Assembly (NCBI GenBank): GCA_027488735.1
Contig: JAIYBB010000004.1
Coordinates: 372,001 to 436,000 of the forward strand
Reading direction: 5' to 3'
Length of the DNA stretch: 64,000 nucleotides
Source: Comamonadaceae bacterium
GTDB taxonomy: Bacteria > Pseudomonadota > Gammaproteobacteria > Burkholderiales > Burkholderiaceae_C
Position numbers and translations under genes: made by a program. The notes under the pieces are model-generated. The model saw only the letters and a program-made list of their open reading frames with translations. It was not told where the DNA came from and made no database searches. Below are positions 23,588-33,989 of this stretch, piece after piece; position 1 is the first letter of the stretch, and every line of letters starts with the position of its first letter.

Positions 23588-25402
23588 TCAAAAAGCGTCT
23601 TCAGGCATGTGGGCACAAGTGGCATCGCGCGATTGCACCACGTTTAACCATGCGCTGGTTTTGGGTAATTCGTAATTGAAAAAATACTGGCAAGCTTGGC
23701 GTCTGCCATGACTTGCTGAGTCACTGCCAAGGCTCGCCATGGACACATCTAGCCAAATCCACGCCAGTACCGTGTGACCGAAGGCTTGCATGTAAGGCAC
23801 TGCATTCGCCAGCGACAAGGCGGGGTTGTCGCCTTGCCACGCGTCCCCCGTGGCTTGAACCACCTGTGCCCATGCGTTTTGCAGTGCTGTGGCTTGTTGT
23901 TTTTGTTCTGTCGACGAAGTGCTTTCGCACGTAGCTTGTATTCGTTTTCCCAACAGCTGCAAACCTAATCCCTTGTCAAGCAACACCTTGCGACCCAACA
24001 AGTCCATGGCCTGTATGCCGTGCGTGCCTTCGTGGATCATGTTCAATCGGTTGTCGCGCCAGTACTGCTCGACGGGGAAGTCGCGCGTGTAGCCATAACC
24101 GCCGTGTATTTGTATGGCCAGACTGTTGGCCTCCAGACACCATTCGCTAGGCCAGCTTTTCACAATCGGTGTCAACACTTCAAGCAACCATTGCGCTTCG
24201 TGTTGCTGTGCTTTGTCACCCGTATGCAATTCATCTACCAAGCTTGCGCAGTACACGCCGAGCGCCAATGCGCCTTCGCCATAGGCTTTTTGCGCCAGCA
24301 ACATGCGCTTGATGTCGGCGTGTTCAATCAAACGCACCGGCGGCATCGATGCGTCTTTGCCAGCGGGACCGACCGGTCTGCCTTGGGTGCGTGTGCGGGC
24401 ATAGTCGAGCGAAGCGTAGTACCCAGCCAGTCCCAACATGGTGGCAGCCAAACCCACACCGATGCGCGCTTCGTTCATCATGTGGAACATGCATTTCAAA
24501 CCTTGTCCCGGCTGGCCCACCAGATAGCCGATAGCGCCAGCACTGCCGCGCACCGGGTAGCGGCCTTCACCGAAATTGAGCAAGGTGTTGACGGTGCCGC
24601 GCCAACCGAGTTTGTGGTTCAACCCGGCCAGTGCCACATCGTTGCGCTCGCCTGTCAATTCACCTGTTTCATTCACCATGTGTTTGGGCACGATGAACAA
24701 AGAAATACCTTTGGTGCCAGGAAGTGTTTTGCCGTCTGCGCCGGGAATTTTCGCCAGCACCAAATGAACAATGTTTTCGGTCAGTTCGTGGTCGCCGGTG
24801 GAGATCCACATTTTGTTGCCCTTGAGACGGTAGCGCGGCCCCAAGAGATCGTTCTCATGGTCTGCGCCGTCAGGTGTGGCGCGAGTAGCCACATCCGACA
24901 AGGACGAACCCGCTTGCGGTTCAGACAAACACATGGTGCCCGCAAAACGGCCAGAGAATTCATTCAACGCAAACACTTGTTTTTGCAAATCGCTGCCATG
25001 AGCCATCAAAAGATTAGCATTACCCACGGTCAACATGCTGGCCCCGATACTGACCGAAGCACAGGCGAAAAAAGCGTTGGCCGCGGCCTCCACCGTGTAA
25101 GGCAATTGCATGCCGCCGATGTCGTAGTCTTGTGCAGCGCTCAACATGCCACTGGCCGCGTACGCATTCAAAGCCTCTTGGGTACATGCGGGCAATATGA
25201 CTTTCTCACCATCGAAAGAAGGTTCTCGCACATCCACCGTTCGGTTGAACGGCGCGTATTTTTCGCGCGCGATACGCTCGCAGGTATCGAGCACGGCATC
25301 AAAGGTTTCACGCGAGTGGTCGGCAAAACGCGGGCGCTGGTTCAGTTGCTCAATCTGAAGCCAGTCGTAGAGTAAGAAATCAACCGTGGTTCTCAATGTC
25401 AT
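23588..25402 (-). CDS. Acyl-CoA dehydrogenase, long C-terminal type
   Basis: A 604-residue FAD enzyme of the long (about 600-residue) acyl-CoA dehydrogenase group that includes DmdC-like proteins. FAD-binding blocks include MCLSEPQAGSSLSD and GNKMWISTGDHE. The catalytic glutamate is E458 in NMIHEGTHGIQ, and IHGGYGYTRDFPVEQYWRD is present. It would desaturate an acyl-CoA in the first step of beta-oxidation, passing electrons to ETF. The extra C-terminal domain (from about residue 470) is normal for this group. A terminator lies between it and the thiolase gene upstream, so it may have its own promoter. Confidence 0.9.
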   Translation of the reverse strand: MTLRTTVDFLLYDWLQIEQLNQRPRFADHSRETFDAVLDTCERIAREKYAPFNRTVDVREPSFDGEKVILPACTQEALNAYAASGMLSAAQDYDIGGMQLPYTVEAAANAFFACASVSIGASMLTVGNANLLMAHGSDLQKQVFALNEFSGRFAGTMCLSEPQAGSSLSDVATRATPDGADHENDLLGPRYRLKGNKMWISTGDHELTENIVHLVLAKIPGADGKTLPGTKGISLFIVPKHMVNETGELTGERNDVALAGLNHKLGWRGTVNTLLNFGEGRYPVRGSAGAIGYLVGQPGQGLKCMFHMMNEARIGVGLAATMLGLAGYYASLDYARTRTQGRPVGPAGKDASMPPVRLIEHADIKRMLLAQKAYGEGALALGVYCASLVDELHTGDKAQQHEAQWLLEVLTPIVKSWPSEWCLEANSLAIQIHGGYGYTRDFPVEQYWRDNRLNMIHEGTHGIQAMDLLGRKVLLDKGLGLQLLGKRIQATCESTSSTEQKQQATALQNAWAQVVQATGDAWQGDNPALSLANAVPYMQAFGHTVLAWIWLDVSMASLGSDSASHGRRQACQYFFNYELPKTSAWLNVVQSRDATCAHMPEDAF

Positions 25403-25412
25403 AAGCAGACTT

Positions 25413-25445
25413 TAAAAGAAAAAAACCCGTCACGGTGGACGGGTT
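25413..25445 (-). terminator. Intrinsic terminator after the thiolase gene
   Basis: Perfect 8-bp arms AACCCGTC and GACGGGTT (25424-25445) enclose a 6-nt loop. Read on the minus strand they are followed by a run of T. The hairpin lies between the thiolase stop and the acyl-CoA dehydrogenase start, so it should reduce transcription into the downstream genes. Confidence 0.75.
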
Positions 25446-25467
25446 GTCTTGTGGATGACTGTCAGGC

Positions 25468-26643
<1,176 letters not shown>

Positions 26644-26652
26644 GGTGTGTCC

Positions 26653-28755
26653 TTAATTGAAATTTTTACCTTCGGCGACCAGACGGGCCAGCAGCGGAGC
26701 CGGTTGCCAAAATGTTGCGTCGTCGTGCGGGTTTTGAGAGAAGCGGTGCATGGCTTGCACCATGTTGAATAAACCGAATTGATCGGCATACATCATGGGG
26801 CCACCACGGTAAATCGGGAAGCCGTAACCGGTGATGTACACCATGTCGATATCGCTGGCCCGGGCTGCAATACCTTCTTCCAAAATATAAGCAGCTTCGT
26901 TGACCAAAGAAAACACCAGGCGTTGAACGATTTCATCGTCGCTGATTTTGCGGCTCGTGATGCCCAGCGATTGTCTGTGGCCAGCAATCATATCCTCAAC
27001 TTCTTTGCTGGGAATCGCGTCGCGCTTACCCGGCACATAGTCGTACCAGCCCTTGCCTGCTTTTTGTCCAAAACGACCCATTTCACACAGCAAGTCGGCA
27101 GTCTTGCTGTATTTCATGTCGGGCCTTTCCACGTAACGGCGTTTGCGAATGGCCCAGCCGATGTCGTTACCGGCCAAGTCACCCATGCGAAACGGTCCCA
27201 TGGCAAAGCCAAATTTTTCAACGGCCTTGTCTACCTGTTGCGGCGTGCAGCCTTCTTCAATCAAGAAACCGGCTTGGCGGCTGTATTGCTCGATCATGCG
27301 GTTGCCGATGAAGCCATCGCACACGCCTGATACCACTGCTGTCTTTTTGATTTTTTTGGCGACTGACATGACGGTGGCCATCACGTCCTTCCCAGTGTCA
27401 GCACCGCGCACCACTTCTAAAAGTTTCATCACATTGGCCGGGCTGAAAAAATGCATACCGACCACGTCATGCGGGCGCTGTGTGAAATGTGCAATCGCAT
27501 TCACGTCTAAGGTAGATGTATTGGAGGCCAATATGGCACCAAGTTTCATCACTTCATCGAGTTTTTTGAACACCTGTTCTTTGACACCGATTTCTTCGAA
27601 AACCGCTTCGATCACCAGGTCTGCGTCTTTCAAATCCTCATAGTTCAAGGTGGTGCTCAGCAAGTCCATGCGTTGCTTGAGTTTGTCTTCCTTCAATTTG
27701 CCTTTTTTGACTTGCGCTTCATAGTTGCCGCGAAGAATGCCCACGCCCTTGTCAAGCGCTTCTTGCTTCATCTCCAACATTCTCACTGGAATACCGGCGT
27801 TGAGAAAATTCATGCTGATGCCGCCACCCATGGTGCCTGCACCAATGACTGCGACAGATTTGATTTCGCGCTGAGGCGTATCTGAAGGCACATCGTCGAT
27901 TTTGGAAGCAGCGCGTTGCGCGACAAACAAATGCCGCAGCGCACGGCACTCAGGCGTCCACATCAGGTTGGTAAAGATTTCACGCTCGGCCGCCATGCCT
28001 TGGTCGAACTTCATTTTGGTGGCGTTTTGCACGGCCTCAATGCATTTGGGCGGCGCAGGGTATTTGCCTTTGGTCATGCCGTTGACCATGTTCAGGCTGA
28101 ATTTGAAAAACGCGTCGGCGTTCGGGTGTTTACAAGGCAAATTTCTGACCAAGGGCAGCGGTGACGTACCCACCACGCCTTGTGCAAAAGCAATCGCTTC
28201 TTGCATCAAGCTGTCTTTGGATTCGGCCATTTGGTCAAACAACTTTTGACCTGGCAACATAGCGAGCATTTCACTCTTGACCGGTTCACCGCTGACGATC
28301 ATGTTCAAAGCCGCTTCGACGCCGATGACGCGAGGCAAACGCTGGGTGCCACCGGCACCAGGAATCAAACCCAATTTGACTTCAGGCAGTGCGATGTCAG
28401 CCCCCGGTGCTGCGACACGGTAATGGCAACCCAGAGCCAACTCCAGGCCACCACCCATGGCCACGCTGTGAATAGCGGCCACGACGGGTTTGGGAGAGTT
28501 TTCTACTGCGCTGATGACGCTCAGCAAATGGGGCTCTTGCAAAGCCTTGTCAGAACCAAACTCTTTGATGTCAGCGCCGCCGGAAAAAGCCTTGCCCGCG
28601 CCGGTGATCACGATCGCTTTGACGGCATCGTCTGCCTCGGCTTGCTGCAAGCCTTTGACAATGGCTTGTCTGGTGGCCAAACCCAAGCCGTTCACAGGCG
28701 GGTTGTTCATTGTGATCACGGCGACATCGCCATGAACAGCGTAATCAGCACTCAT
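26653..28755 (-). CDS. fadB: Bifunctional enoyl-CoA hydratase / 3-hydroxyacyl-CoA dehydrogenase
   Basis: A 700-residue multifunctional enzyme. The N-terminal crotonase domain (to about residue 190) has the oxyanion block [15 protein letters not shown] and [14 protein letters not shown] with the acid residues. The dehydrogenase part starts near residue 297 with [10 protein letters not shown] (NAD loop) and has [17 protein letters not shown] with the catalytic histidine, then [22 protein letters not shown] 28755 is preceded by an AAGGAA ribosome site and is preferred over the open frame 50 codons longer. It hydrates enoyl-CoA and oxidises the hydroxyacyl product. A 24-bp palindrome lies 30-53 bp upstream. 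Confidence 0.93.
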   Translation of the reverse strand: MSADYAVHGDVAVITMNNPPVNGLGLATRQAIVKGLQQAEADDAVKAIVITGAGKAFSGGADIKEFGSDKALQEPHLLSVISAVENSPKPVVAAIHSVAMGGGLELALGCHYRVAAPGADIALPEVKLGLIPGAGGTQRLPRVIGVEAALNMIVSGEPVKSEMLAMLPGQKLFDQMAESKDSLMQEAIAFAQGVVGTSPLPLVRNLPCKHPNADAFFKFSLNMVNGMTKGKYPAPPKCIEAVQNATKMKFDQGMAAEREIFTNLMWTPECRALRHLFVAQRAASKIDDVPSDTPQREIKSVAVIGAGTMGGGISMNFLNAGIPVRMLEMKQEALDKGVGILRGNYEAQVKKGKLKEDKLKQRMDLLSTTLNYEDLKDADLVIEAVFEEIGVKEQVFKKLDEVMKLGAILASNTSTLDVNAIAHFTQRPHDVVGMHFFSPANVMKLLEVVRGADTGKDVMATVMSVAKKIKKTAVVSGVCDGFIGNRMIEQYSRQAGFLIEEGCTPQQVDKAVEKFGFAMGPFRMGDLAGNDIGWAIRKRRYVERPDMKYSKTADLLCEMGRFGQKAGKGWYDYVPGKRDAIPSKEVEDMIAGHRQSLGITSRKISDDEIVQRLVFSLVNEAAYILEEGIAARASDIDMVYITGYGFPIYRGGPMMYADQFGLFNMVQAMHRFSQNPHDDATFWQPAPLLARLVAEGKNFN

Positions 28756-28784
28756 GTAAATTCCTTGTGAAAAATGGACGCACA

Positions 28785-28808
28785 AAAAAAGAACGGTCGT
28801 TCTTTTTT
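28785..28808. promoter_or_regulatory. 24-bp palindrome upstream of fadB, candidate operator
   Basis: Perfect 11-bp arms AAAAAAGAACG and CGTTCTTTTTT are separated by GT. A 2-nt centre makes a stable terminator hairpin unlikely, while AGAACGnnCGTTCT is the shape expected of a TetR-family operator. It lies between the livF stop and the fadB start. TetR-type regulators of fatty-acid genes (for example FadP, predicted for betaproteobacteria) are the natural candidates; no regulator gene is in the window. A weak promoter-like pair (TTGACC ending the livF gene, TACAAT at 28813-28818) lies upstream, but with a 20-bp spacer. Confidence 0.6.
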
Positions 28809-28840
28809 GTAGATTGTAGTCTGAAGAATCTGTTTTAGGG

Positions 28841-29536
28841 TCAAACTTCCAGCCATTCTTTGCGAACAGCTGCATCCTCGCGCAAGCCGGCCGGGGTGCC
28901 GTCAAACACCATACTGCCGTGGCCCATCACCAACGCACGGTCGGAGATTTGCATAGCAATTGTCAGTTTTTGTTCAATCAACAAGACCGACACACCGCGG
29001 TTGCGAAGTTCGCGCAAAAATTCACCAACCAACTCTACGATTTTGGGCGCTAAACCTTCGGTAGGTTCATCGATGATGATGAGTTCAGGGTCGCCCATCA
29101 GCGTTCTGCACAGGGTCAGCATTTGCTGCTCGCCGCCAGACAACACGCCAGCCTCGGTGTGCTGACGCTCACGCAGACGAGGAAACAATTGGTACATGTC
29201 TTCAAAATTCCAGCGACCGGCGGGAACCTTGCCTTTGAGTCCAAGCAACAAGTTTTGATGTACTGTCAGTTTGGGAAAGATGTCGCGGTTCTCGGGGACA
29301 TAACCCAAGCCAAGGTGTGCAATATCAAAGGGTTTGCGATTGATCAGACTTTGCCCGTTGAAGGTCATGGTGCCGTGGCAATCTACCAATCCCATGATGG
29401 CTTTGGCGGTGGTGGATCTGCCTGAACCATTTCGCCCGAGCAATGCCACAATTTCACCTTGTGCGATGTCAAAGCTCACGCCTTGCAGCACATGGCTTTT
29501 GCCGTAATACGCATGAAGTTGGTCTATGTGCAGCAT
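28841..29536 (-). CDS. livF: Branched-chain-type ABC transporter, ATP-binding protein LivF
   Basis: A 231-residue ABC ATPase. The Walker A motif is unusual but usable (GRNGSGRSTT, Arg where Lys is normal). The signature is LSGGEQQ, Walker B is IIIDEPTEGL, and the LivF-type ending QISDRALVMGHGSM is present. It powers the LivH/LivM permease at the inner membrane. The K-to-R change in Walker A is worth noting because the lysine contacts ATP phosphate. It starts 2 bp after livG stops. It likely transports a carboxylate or aromatic acid, not necessarily amino acids. Confidence 0.9.
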   Translation of the reverse strand: MLHIDQLHAYYGKSHVLQGVSFDIAQGEIVALLGRNGSGRSTTAKAIMGLVDCHGTMTFNGQSLINRKPFDIAHLGLGYVPENRDIFPKLTVHQNLLLGLKGKVPAGRWNFEDMYQLFPRLRERQHTEAGVLSGGEQQMLTLCRTLMGDPELIIIDEPTEGLAPKIVELVGEFLRELRNRGVSVLLIEQKLTIAMQISDRALVMGHGSMVFDGTPAGLREDAAVRKEWLEV

Positions 29537-29538
29537 GG

Positions 29539-30303
29539 TCAGTGGCTCTGGTCTGGTGAACTGCCCAGGTAGGCTTCTTGTACACGGGCGTTGGCGCGAA
29601 CTTGGTCCGGGGTATCAAATGCAATGACTTCACCGTACACCAACACTGCAATTTTGTCGGCCAAGCCAAACACCACGCCCATGTCGTGTTCGACCGTCAA
29701 AAGGGTTTTGCCTTGCGTGACGGTTTTGATCAAGGCAATAAAGCGCTCGGTTTCGCTTTTGCTCATGCCAGCTGTAGGTTCATCAAGCAAGACCACATCA
29801 GCGCCGCCGGCCATGGTGATGCCGATTTCCAAGGCGCGTTGTTCTGCATAGGTCAGGTTCATGGCCAATACATCACGCTTGTGCGCCAACTGGATGCGCT
29901 CCATCCATACATGTGCCAAGTCATTCGCATCTTTCAAGCGATTTAAAAAAGTCCAAAAACTGTAGCGATGTCCCAAGCTCCACAGCACAGAACAGCGCAG
30001 GTTTTCAAACACACTGAGCTTGGGAAAAATATTGGTGATCTGAAAACTGCGCGACAAACCCTGGCGATTGATCTCAAAAGGTTTGAGTCCGTCAATGCGT
30101 TGGCCATGCAAATGGATTTCGCCACTGGTGGGAGCAAATCTGCCACTGATCAGATTGAACAAGGTGGATTTGCCCGCCCCATTGGGACCAATGATGGCCA
30201 CGCGCTCACCTGCTTGAACCGTCAAATCAACCCCACGGATGATTTGCGTTTTGCCAAATTGCTTGTGCAAGTTGCGCAAGACCAATGAAGGGATTGGGCT
30301 CAT
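29539..30303 (-). CDS. livG: Branched-chain-type ABC transporter, ATP-binding protein LivG
   Basis: A 254-residue ABC ATPase with an intact Walker A (GPNGAGKST) and Walker B (VVLLDEPTAGM). The signature region reads NLTYAEQRALEIG, in which the usual LSGGQ is replaced by a TYAEQR form, as is common in LivG-type subunits. It pairs with LivF. The ATG at 30303 overlaps the livM stop (ATGA, 30300-30303) and fits the family N-terminus (LVLRNLHKQFG), so the longer upstream frame was rejected. Confidence 0.9.
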   Translation of the reverse strand: MSPIPSLVLRNLHKQFGKTQIIRGVDLTVQAGERVAIIGPNGAGKSTLFNLISGRFAPTSGEIHLHGQRIDGLKPFEINRQGLSRSFQITNIFPKLSVFENLRCSVLWSLGHRYSFWTFLNRLKDANDLAHVWMERIQLAHKRDVLAMNLTYAEQRALEIGITMAGGADVVLLDEPTAGMSKSETERFIALIKTVTQGKTLLTVEHDMGVVFGLADKIAVLVYGEVIAFDTPDQVRANARVQEAYLGSSPDQSH

Positions 30304-31580
30304 GCGGTGTCTCCTGCACCCGCCAGTTCGGATTGCACTTGATCCCAAACAAGCTTGAAGCGTTTGCGTTGCCATTCAAACAATCCAAGCCCAGCCAGCA
30401 ACAAAGTACCAGCAATCAACCAATGGCTGTTGGCATGCGTGTCTAAGGTGACACCCGCAAACACCAACTGAGAACTCATCGCGGCATTGAGTTGAATGTG
30501 ATAAATCATTTCAATCAACGCGCTCGCACCTGCAAGCATCAATACACCTGACAGCAACAAACCCATGTAGCTACTGAGCAAACGACCAAAAGCACCGGCT
30601 TTGAAGATGCGCAGGTTCACCATGATCAAGGCTGCAAAACCGCCCGGTGCATAAACCACCATGAACAGAAAGATAAAGCCCAAGTAAAGAAGCCAAGCCT
30701 TGGTCAGTTCGGACAACAGCACGAATGCCAACACCATCAAAATACCACCCAGTACGGGCCCAAAAAAGAAGGTAGCACCACCTAAAAAGGTGAACAACAA
30801 ATAGGCGCCTGATCTGGCTGGGCCCACTACTTCGGCAGTGACGATTTCAAAATTGAGTGCCCCCAAACCACCGGCAATACCCGCGAAAAATCCCGCAATG
30901 ATGAATGCGCGGTAACGAACTTGCTGCGTGTTGTAGCCAATGAATTCCACACGTTCCGGGTTGTCTCGTACAGCATTGAGAATGCGGCCCAAAGGTGTTT
31001 GCGTCAAGGCATACAACAAACCCATGCAGACAAGGGTGTAGATGGCAATCAAATAGTACACCTGCCGTTGGGGGCCAAACGTGATGCCCATCACCGCTTC
31101 ACCCACCACGCGGTTACCGGACACACCGGCTTCGCCGCCGAAAAATTCTGAAAACATCAGTGACATGGCAAACACCAGTTCGGCCATGCCCAAGGTGATC
31201 ATGGAGAAGGTGGTTCCGGATTTGCGCGTGGTGACAAAGCCCAACAAAACGGCAAAGCCCATACCTGCCAAACCGCCCACCAAGGGCAACAAAGACACCG
31301 GCAAATGAAAACTGCCTTGCCCCAGCATGTTCAAGGCATGGATAGTGAAATAACTTCCCATGCCACTGTAGACCGCATGCCCAAAACTCAACATGCCGCC
31401 TTGTCCCAGCAAGATGTTGTAAGACAAACAAGCAATGATCGCAATGCCCATCTGGGACATCATGGTCATGGATAAATTGCTGGTGAATACCCAAGGTGCA
31501 AAGACCAGCAGCATTGCAAAAAGACCCCAAGCCAGTTGACTGGAGGAAATAAAACTGGTTTTGATGGCGTGCTCAGACAT
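30300..31580 (-). CDS. livM: Branched-chain-type ABC transporter, permease LivM
   Basis: A 426-residue inner-membrane permease with about ten hydrophobic segments. Typical LivM sequence is visible: SYNILLGQGGMLSFGHAVYSGMGSYF, TRKSGTTFSMITLGMAELVF and GRILNAVRDNPERVEFIGYNTQ (the EAA-like loop contacting the ATPases). The C-terminal part (from about residue 340) adds extra helices and a basic tail, longer than many LivM proteins. It overlaps livH by 8 bp and livG by 4 bp, so the genes are translationally linked. Confidence 0.9.
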   Translation of the reverse strand: MSEHAIKTSFISSSQLAWGLFAMLLVFAPWVFTSNLSMTMMSQMGIAIIACLSYNILLGQGGMLSFGHAVYSGMGSYFTIHALNMLGQGSFHLPVSLLPLVGGLAGMGFAVLLGFVTTRKSGTTFSMITLGMAELVFAMSLMFSEFFGGEAGVSGNRVVGEAVMGITFGPQRQVYYLIAIYTLVCMGLLYALTQTPLGRILNAVRDNPERVEFIGYNTQQVRYRAFIIAGFFAGIAGGLGALNFEIVTAEVVGPARSGAYLLFTFLGGATFFFGPVLGGILMVLAFVLLSELTKAWLLYLGFIFLFMVVYAPGGFAALIMVNLRIFKAGAFGRLLSSYMGLLLSGVLMLAGASALIEMIYHIQLNAAMSSQLVFAGVTLDTHANSHWLIAGTLLLAGLGLFEWQRKRFKLVWDQVQSELAGAGDTA

Positions 31581-32604
31581 CGCGTTTACCCAATAAGCCG
31601 CGCGGGCGGAAAATAAGAATCAACACGAGGAACAAATAAGGCAAGACAGGTGCAGCCTGGGAAACCGACAGTTGGAGCATGGTGTTGTGTTGTGCGTTGG
31701 CAGACAGCTTGACGCCTAAATCGGTGAGCAATTGCAAAATCGAGTAGTCGACAGCCACGGCAAATGTTTGTATGACGCCAATCAACAAAGAGGCCAAAAA
31801 AGCACCGCTGAGCGACCCCATGCCGCCGACCACCACCACCACGAAAATGACAGAGCCCACGGTAGCCGCCATGGCAGGTTCGGTGATGAAGGTAAAGCCG
31901 CCGATCACACCCGCCAAACCCGCCAAGCCAGTGCCCATGGCGAACACCAGCATGAAAATACGCGGCACATTGTGTCCCAAGGTTTCCACGGTTTCCGGAT
32001 GGGTGAGCGCCGCTTGAATAATCAACCCGGCTCGGGTGCGCGTCAGCACCCACCACAGGCTGATCACCATGCCGACGGCAGTGAGCATGATGAAGCCACG
32101 CGTGGCTGGAAATGGCGAACAGACAATACGAACAGCGGCGTCTGCCGAGGTGCAAGCCTCACCTGCTGAACCCGTCACCAGCGACAGTCCTTGGACAGAA
32201 TGATTGATAAGCGTGAACAACGGCCCTTGCAAAACGGCAGGCGGGGTGAAATCGACCGCCACCCTGCCCCAAACCAACTGAACCACTTCCAGCACCACAT
32301 AGGACAAGCCGAAAGTGACCAACAATTCTGAAACATGGCCCATTTTGTGGACGCGCCTGAGCACTTGGCTTTCAAACAATGCACCTGCCGCGCCGGTCAA
32401 CACAGGGGCCAGAACAAGCGCCAGCCAAAAGCCCAAGGTTCCGCTCAAGGTGTAACCAAAATAAGCGCCCAACATATAGAAGCTGGCGTGGGCGAAATTG
32501 AGTACCCCCATCATGCTGAAGATCAGGGTCAAACCTGAACTCAGCATGAAAAGCAATAGGCCGTAACTCAAGCCATTCAACATGGAAATTACAAAAAATT
32601 CCAT
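31573..32604 (-). CDS. livH: Branched-chain-type ABC transporter, permease LivH
   Basis: A 343-residue inner-membrane permease with eight or more hydrophobic helices. Family landmarks are GLSYGLLLFMLSSGLTLIFSMMGVLNFAHASFYMLGAY at the N-terminus and AALTHPETVETLGHN (the coupling loop), then GSVIFVVVVVGGMGSLSGAF and the C-terminal ILIFRPRGLLGKR. A loop of about 45 residues between helices (HSVQGLSLVTGSAGEACTS and following) is longer than in amino-acid LivH proteins. It is preceded by a possible attenuator after livK. Confidence 0.9.
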   Translation of the reverse strand: MEFFVISMLNGLSYGLLLFMLSSGLTLIFSMMGVLNFAHASFYMLGAYFGYTLSGTLGFWLALVLAPVLTGAAGALFESQVLRRVHKMGHVSELLVTFGLSYVVLEVVQLVWGRVAVDFTPPAVLQGPLFTLINHSVQGLSLVTGSAGEACTSADAAVRIVCSPFPATRGFIMLTAVGMVISLWWVLTRTRAGLIIQAALTHPETVETLGHNVPRIFMLVFAMGTGLAGLAGVIGGFTFITEPAMAATVGSVIFVVVVVGGMGSLSGAFLASLLIGVIQTFAVAVDYSILQLLTDLGVKLSANAQHNTMLQLSVSQAAPVLPYLFLVLILIFRPRGLLGKRDV

Positions 32605-32623
32605 GTCAACCCTTGATATCAGT

Positions 32624-32649
32624 AAAAAAAGAACGCCTGAAGGCTGGCG
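32624..32649 (-). terminator. Possible attenuator between livK and livH
   Basis: On the minus strand, CGCC and GGCG arms enclose an 8-nt loop and are followed by TTC and seven T. The stem is short, so termination would be partial. A partial terminator after the binding-protein gene would give more binding protein than permease, a usual arrangement in ABC operons. Confidence 0.4.
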
Positions 32650-32669
32650 GGTGCCGCAAAAAAATCACT

Positions 32670-33896
32670 TCAAGGCATCTTCATTTGGCAGCTGGTGGGT
32701 GTGCTGGACACGTAGGGTTCAAATGTTTTGACCGGAGCCAAAGTCATGCCGGTGTTTTCTGGGCTGTAAGGGTACTTTTTGTCAGCCTTTTGCCAGACGG
32801 TGACGTACAAGGTTTGCTGCAACTGGTGGTCAAGTTTACGCATTTCCATGTCGCCATTGAAGCCCTTGAATTTGTGACCATGCATGGCCGCCGCAACTTT
32901 GACAGGGTCGGTGGATTTGGCTTGCGCCATGGCAATGGTGAGCAAATCAAAAATACTGATCATGGAACCGGTGTACAAATCGTCGTTGAACTTGGCTTTG
33001 AAGCCGTCACGGAACTTGGCCATGGGGCCGGCCATGTTGTAGTGGTTGTAGGAAACTTGGTAAACCCGCCCGGCTGCGCCTTGCCCCAAAGCAGTTGGCG
33101 TACCGGTGACACCCGTGTAGTAAGTGAAGAAACGGCCTGTGTAGCCGGCTTCGTTGGCCGCTTTGACCAATAAGGCCAGGTCAGAACCCCAGTTGCCCGT
33201 GATCACTGAATCAGCGCCAGAGGCTTTGATTTTGGCAATGTAAGGTGCGAAATCGCGGACTTGGGCAAGTGGATGCAGATCTTCACCCACAATTTGAATG
33301 TCCGGGCGCTTGCGTGCCAAAGTTTCTTTGGCGTACTTCACCACTTGTTGACCGTGAGAATAGTTTTGGTTCAACAGGTAAATCTTTTTGACACTGGGCA
33401 TGTCTTTGATAAAGGTGGTCATCGCTTCCATCTTCATAGAAGTGTCAGCGTCAAAACGGAAATGCCAGTAACTGCATTTGTTGTTGGTCAAATCCGGGTC
33501 TACCGCAGAGTGGTTGAGAAAAATGATTTCTTTACCCGGGTTGCGGTCATTGTGCTTATTCACCGCATCAACCAATGCGCCTGCGACTGAGGACCCATTG
33601 CCTTGGGTGATGTAGCGCACCCCTTGGTCCATGGCCGCTTTGAGTTGGTTCAAACTTTCTGCTGGACTGAGTTTGTTGTCCATACCGATGATTTCAAATT
33701 TCACACCAGCCACATTGCCCTTGTTGTATTCCTCGGCGAGATATTGCAAGGTTTTGAGTTGGTTGGAGCCCACTGGAGCCATCAGACCTGACAAGGGATC
33801 GATCCATGCGATCTTGACTGTTTCACCTTTTTGGGCCCAAGCTGACACGCAAAAAGTACCAACGACAAAGACCATACCCAATTTGCGAAAAAGCAT
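32670..33896 (-). CDS. livK: Branched-chain-type ABC transporter, periplasmic substrate-binding protein
   Basis: A 408-residue secreted binding protein. The signal peptide is MLFRKLGMVFVVGTFCVSAWA, with cleavage expected after AWA. The mature part shows the type-I periplasmic-binding fold (VKIAWIDPLSGLMAPVGSN, YLLNQNYSHGQQVVKYAKE, SGADSVITGNWGSDLALL). The ATG at 33896 was chosen because a strong ribosome site (GAGGAG) precedes it; a start at 33914 would place that site inside the protein. It captures the substrate for LivHMGF. The neighbouring acyl-CoA ligase suggests a carboxylic acid, but this is inference. Confidence 0.9.
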   Translation of the reverse strand: MLFRKLGMVFVVGTFCVSAWAQKGETVKIAWIDPLSGLMAPVGSNQLKTLQYLAEEYNKGNVAGVKFEIIGMDNKLSPAESLNQLKAAMDQGVRYITQGNGSSVAGALVDAVNKHNDRNPGKEIIFLNHSAVDPDLTNNKCSYWHFRFDADTSMKMEAMTTFIKDMPSVKKIYLLNQNYSHGQQVVKYAKETLARKRPDIQIVGEDLHPLAQVRDFAPYIAKIKASGADSVITGNWGSDLALLVKAANEAGYTGRFFTYYTGVTGTPTALGQGAAGRVYQVSYNHYNMAGPMAKFRDGFKAKFNDDLYTGSMISIFDLLTIAMAQAKSTDPVKVAAAMHGHKFKGFNGDMEMRKLDHQLQQTLYVTVWQKADKKYPYSPENTGMTLAPVKTFEPYVSSTPTSCQMKMP

Positions 33897-33989
33897 TCTT
33901 TTCTCCTCATTCATAGACGCTCAAGCCTAACGGATTTTCGGGTTGACCCAACAAGGGTTACCCCTAGAAACCGTGACAACAGTCGGGTT

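Noticed and set aside
24020..25375. 451-codon plus-strand frame opposite the acyl-CoA dehydrogenase
   Set aside because: The minus-strand gene has all family motifs including the catalytic glutamate; the antisense product has none and is Cys/His-rich in a way typical of shadow frames.
28180..28770. 196-codon plus-strand frame opposite fadB
   Set aside because: It is antisense to the crotonase domain and shows no family features.
28785..28808. Palindrome before fadB as an intrinsic terminator of livF
   Set aside because: The centre is only 2 nt, which cannot form a loop without opening inner pairs; the symmetric AGAACG/CGTTCT core suits a protein-binding site better, though partial termination is not excluded.
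33935..33965. GGGTTGACCC and GGGTTACCCC motifs upstream of livK
   Set aside because: Two short imperfect palindromes lie close together, but they are too brief to call an operator or attenuator.
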